From: Epichloe hybrida
Taxonomy: Eukaryota > Ascomycota > Sordariomycetes > Hypocreales > Clavicipitaceae
DNA: 64,000 nucleotides
Direction: 5' to 3'
Assembly (NCBI GenBank): GCA_019022495.1
Contig: JAFEKR010000038.1
Coordinates: forward strand, 62,001-126,000
Below the pieces are notes generated by a model that did not search any database, was not told where the DNA came from, and saw only the letters and a list, made by a program, of their open reading frames with translations. A program made the position numbers and the translations under genes. This document shows, one piece after another, positions 61,561 to 64,000 of this stretch (position 1 is its first letter; each line of letters opens with the position of its first letter).

Positions 61561-62167
61561 GTCTACACAGAAGCCATGTTGCCTTGGAAATAGAGAAATT
61601 ATAACTTGGAATTATTTCCTATTGGAGTGACAAAACAATAAGCACATGTCCAAGCGGACCACTTTGTAAGCCAGTAGTTGTATAAACGAATATACAGTTC
61701 TATACTCTACGCACAAAAATGTCAGAAAAAAAATACTACTATTAGATCACTAAGATTTTATAGAACTGCTCTGACATAAGCATATTGCTATTACAATAGT
61801 GAGCACTATGTACATGTAGTTCTTCTATTTTTTATACCTTGTACTTAAATAATATGAATTGAGAAAATGATTTTAGTCTGAACTATGTTCTGCCGATAGA
61901 GAAAACTAGGAATTTTAAGAAGGACGGAGATTGTATTAATTTGTTTCTATTATTAACTTACAAGGTTAGCGGATACTCCCGATTTGGCATAATGCCGACA
62001 CTAGTGCCAAAGGGTATTCTACGTCCACCCCGATTCGGCATTACATACAAGACAAAAACACATCGCAACGATAATACTATTTCATTTAGCCAATACCTGT
62101 ATCTTTCCTGAATGACTTTTCGTATTAGATCCGTCGTCCCACTGCGATAACCCAGATCAAAAAGAGT
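61561..62167. other. Intergenic between hydrolase and MDR gene
   Basis: 607 bases, moderately AT-rich, no gene. A direct repeat CCCGATTTGGCAT / CCCGATTCGGCAT occurs at about 61978-61990 and 62031-62043. The first copy is followed by AATGCC, making a small GGCATAATGCC palindrome. Confidence 0.45.
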
Positions 62168-63181
62168 ATGAGAACCATGAGAGCTGCACGAGTTCGACCT
62201 ACATCCCCCGAGGGAACACCTTATGGGTTCCCTGGAAATGTGGCTCCGCCTTCAGCCATTGAAATCCACGACGACGTACCCAAACCGCAAGTTTCCAAGC
62301 CCGGCGAGCTACTTATTAAAGTAAAGGCCTCTACCGTGTACAAGGACAATCTCGAGTGGAACGAACTGTACCCCCCCAGCCACGCTACCTTGGGAAACGA
62401 CTTTTCCGGCGTCGTCGTTGCCGTCCACGACAGCGAGCAGATCTTTCGCGTCGGCGACCATGTGTACGGCATGACACATGCCAATCGCGGGGGCACATGG
62501 GCCGACTACGCCATCGTCACAACGGAAGAGGCTGTCAAGAGGCCGGACAATCTGTCGTGGGAGGAGGCCGCCGCAATTCCCGGGAGTGCTCTCACAGCTG
62601 ACCAGGCCTTATTCAAGCACGTGGGGCTCGAGACGAAGGTCACGGAGAAGAGCGTACGGAAGAGGGTTCTGATCACCGGCGCTGCCGGTGGCATCGGCAC
62701 GTTCCTCGTGCAGTTTGCCGTTCTAGCTGGACATGACGTCGTGGCGGCGTCCAGCTCCAACGAGCGAAACGAGTCGTTCTTGCGCTCCATCGGTGCCCAT
62801 GAAGTGGTCGAGTACGGAGACTTTGGCGCTCTAGACAAGGTCGACGTGGTTGTGGATTCCGTCGGGTCCCAAGTTCTCGCAGACTGCTGGAGCGTCGTCA
62901 AGCAAGACGGCGGCACCTTGTTGTCCTTTGACGCGTGTAGCTGGGGGTACAGAGAAGCGCACAAGAGGCAAGGTATCAGCAACGGAAAAGAGGGCGTCCG
63001 GGCACTGTACATGATTGCTGAGCCGTCGAGGGACAGCATGGCGCGCATCACAGAACACGTCAAGAAGGGAAACGTGACAGGTCGTGTGGCGAAAACGGTA
63101 CCGCTGAAGGACGTGCGGAAAGCATATGAATCGGCTCATTCTAGAGGTCTAGGGCACGGAAAAGTCGTGGTGTTGATTTGA
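62168..63181 (+). CDS. MDR-family NAD(P)-dependent oxidoreductase (zinc-free, quinone-oxidoreductase/enoyl-reductase type)
   Basis: Single-exon gene, 337 residues, typical length for medium-chain reductases. The N-terminal GroES-like part contains GNDFSGVVVAVH (76-87) and VGDHVYGMTHANRGGTWADY. The Rossmann part has the nucleotide-binding motif GAAGGIGTFLVQFA (171-184). Catalytic zinc cysteines are absent, so it belongs with quinone oxidoreductases and trans-acting enoyl reductases. Since the PKS has its own ER domain, a separate tailoring reduction is at least as likely as trans-ER activity. No stop or frameshift. An alternative start is Met4. It converges with the asparagine-synthase-like gene. 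Confidence 0.9.
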   Translation: MRTMRAARVRPTSPEGTPYGFPGNVAPPSAIEIHDDVPKPQVSKPGELLIKVKASTVYKDNLEWNELYPPSHATLGNDFSGVVVAVHDSEQIFRVGDHVYGMTHANRGGTWADYAIVTTEEAVKRPDNLSWEEAAAIPGSALTADQALFKHVGLETKVTEKSVRKRVLITGAAGGIGTFLVQFAVLAGHDVVAASSSNERNESFLRSIGAHEVVEYGDFGALDKVDVVVDSVGSQVLADCWSVVKQDGGTLLSFDACSWGYREAHKRQGISNGKEGVRALYMIAEPSRDSMARITEHVKKGNVTGRVAKTVPLKDVRKAYESAHSRGLGHGKVVVLI

Positions 63182-63472
63182 ATACGCCTTCGCGGTCGGC
63201 CTTGGAGAAGAAGATGAAAGGGATTGAGATGGAAACATGCCGCAACCGTACCCTCGCCCTTATCTAGGTCTAGTTGGCTAAATATACTTTCACTGTTTTG
63301 CGTCAAGAAACCTGACAGAGCTGCTCTTTGATTATTTACTCAATCGGAGGACCGAGCATGACCTGCGCAACCTACAATGAATGTCATAAGGAGAGTGTTG
63401 ACTTCAGAAAGTCCGTTTCATTCTTTTAGTAATCTGCCTAGTACCGTCACGAAACTCGTGAAGCCCAGAGAA
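63182..63472. other. Convergent 3' intergenic region
   Basis: 291 bases between the stops of the MDR gene (+) and the asparagine-synthase-like gene (-). No distinct feature seen. Confidence 0.5.
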
Positions 63473-64000
63473 CTATGCTATGGTATCGCTGGCCTCCCAG
63501 TCGGATTCGACCGCCTTCGCAATGCCCAGGCGCCTGCTCAGCGTGACCCAAGCCGCACAATATACCAAGCGCCGGAAGGTCTTGGGATCGGCCGTCTCGC
63601 CCCAAGCATTCTCCATGGCCTTCTGGATCGTCGTCCAGTTGACAAAGCCGAGATCTTCCACGGCTTCTTGCGTGAGCAGCGTCTTGAACTTGCCGTGCAA
63701 GGGCCCGTCAACAGCCCACCGCGTTGGCGCCAGGAATGGATGCTTCTTCCGGTTGTATAGCTCGTCGGTGATGTATGGACGCACTGCTTGGCGCAGAATC
63801 CATTTCTCGTCGAGCGACTGCAGGGCCACGGTGGACTTGGTCCAGATAGGGCCAAGCTCCTCGGTGTCGGTGTCGGTTGCTGCGTCGGCCGAGTACCGCA
63901 GCTTAACGCTGGGCGGCAAACGGTTGACGTACTCGGTGACGTGGTGGTCAAGGAAGGGCGTGCGCGCCTCTACGCTGTGAGCCATCTCCGTGCGGTCGCC
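63473..64000 (-). CDS. Asparagine-synthase-like protein, C-terminal part (5' end outside window)
   Basis: The visible 175 residues are the end of an asparagine synthetase B-type synthase domain: GDRTEMAHSVEARTPFLDH (from 64000 down), then LRQAVRPYITDELYNRKKHPF, and ending ESDWEASDTIA. In true AsnB the matching block contributes to the substrate channel and C-terminal helices. The ATP PP-motif and the N-terminal glutaminase domain would lie beyond 64000. Fungal clusters sometimes use such proteins for amide formation, so it could act on the polyketide or be a housekeeping-like paralogue. Frame is open, no defect seen. Confidence 0.85.
   Translation of the reverse strand, partial: GDRTEMAHSVEARTPFLDHHVTEYVNRLPPSVKLRYSADAATDTDTEELGPIWTKSTVALQSLDEKWILRQAVRPYITDELYNRKKHPFLAPTRWAVDGPLHGKFKTLLTQEAVEDLGFVNWTTIQKAMENAWGETADPKTFRRLVYCAAWVTLSRRLGIAKAVESDWEASDTIA

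Overview
The window looks like nuclear DNA of a filamentous ascomycete (Pezizomycotina). Short 56-107 bp introns with canonical borders, a highly reducing polyketide synthase (HR-PKS), a membrane-anchored P450 and an FSH1-type hydrolase all point there. So does the extreme base composition of the repeats: long stretches with very little CpA, TpG or CpG and almost only TAA/TAG stops, the mark of RIP (repeat-induced point mutation). I cannot name the genus.

Layout. 1-1212: 3' part of a FAD-dependent monooxygenase (+). 1213-3117: AT-rich gap with two old LTR relics. 3118-5180: an apparently intact eight-exon P450 (+). 5761-22981: a minus-strand Ty3/Gypsy element (C) with a second Gypsy element (A, 9484-17368) nested in it. 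23325-24008: a kinase-like gene (+). 24185-30826 and 58937-59932: the two halves of one minus-strand HR-PKS gene. 30827-58936: a 28.1 kb transposon stack lying inside the KS exon of that PKS. 60670-61560: FSH1-type serine hydrolase (+). 62168-63181: MDR oxidoreductase (+). 63473-64000: 3' part of an asparagine-synthase-like gene (-).

The stack can be unpicked because nearly every layer keeps an exact target-site duplication (TSD). A Ty1/Copia element (D, TSD CACCC) entered the KS exon. Gypsy element E (TSD TTCTT) and chromovirus B (TSD AAGAG) entered D. E also received foldback element F (TSD CTTATAGC, itself carrying a small MITE with TSD GCCAGAGT), foldback G (TSD GCTCTTAG) and a solo LTR (TSD CTATA). 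B received a non-autonomous LTR element H with a satellite-like interior (TSD AATTAC). Subtracting inserts gives sensible lengths: A 7885 bp and B 7884 bp (same family, opposite orientation), C 9331, D 5909, E 6356.

The genes form a broken secondary-metabolite locus. The HR-PKS (KS-AT-DH-ER-KR-ACP) would make a reduced polyketide chain, and the hydrolase is of the LovG-like kind that can release such chains. The MDR, P450, FAD monooxygenase and asparagine-synthase-like protein are plausible tailoring enzymes. The PKS is dead: besides the 28 kb insertion it has an in-frame TAG, at least four frameshifts and a tandem duplication in the KR-ACP linker. The accessory genes still look intact where fully visible. 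Joint function is inference from proximity.
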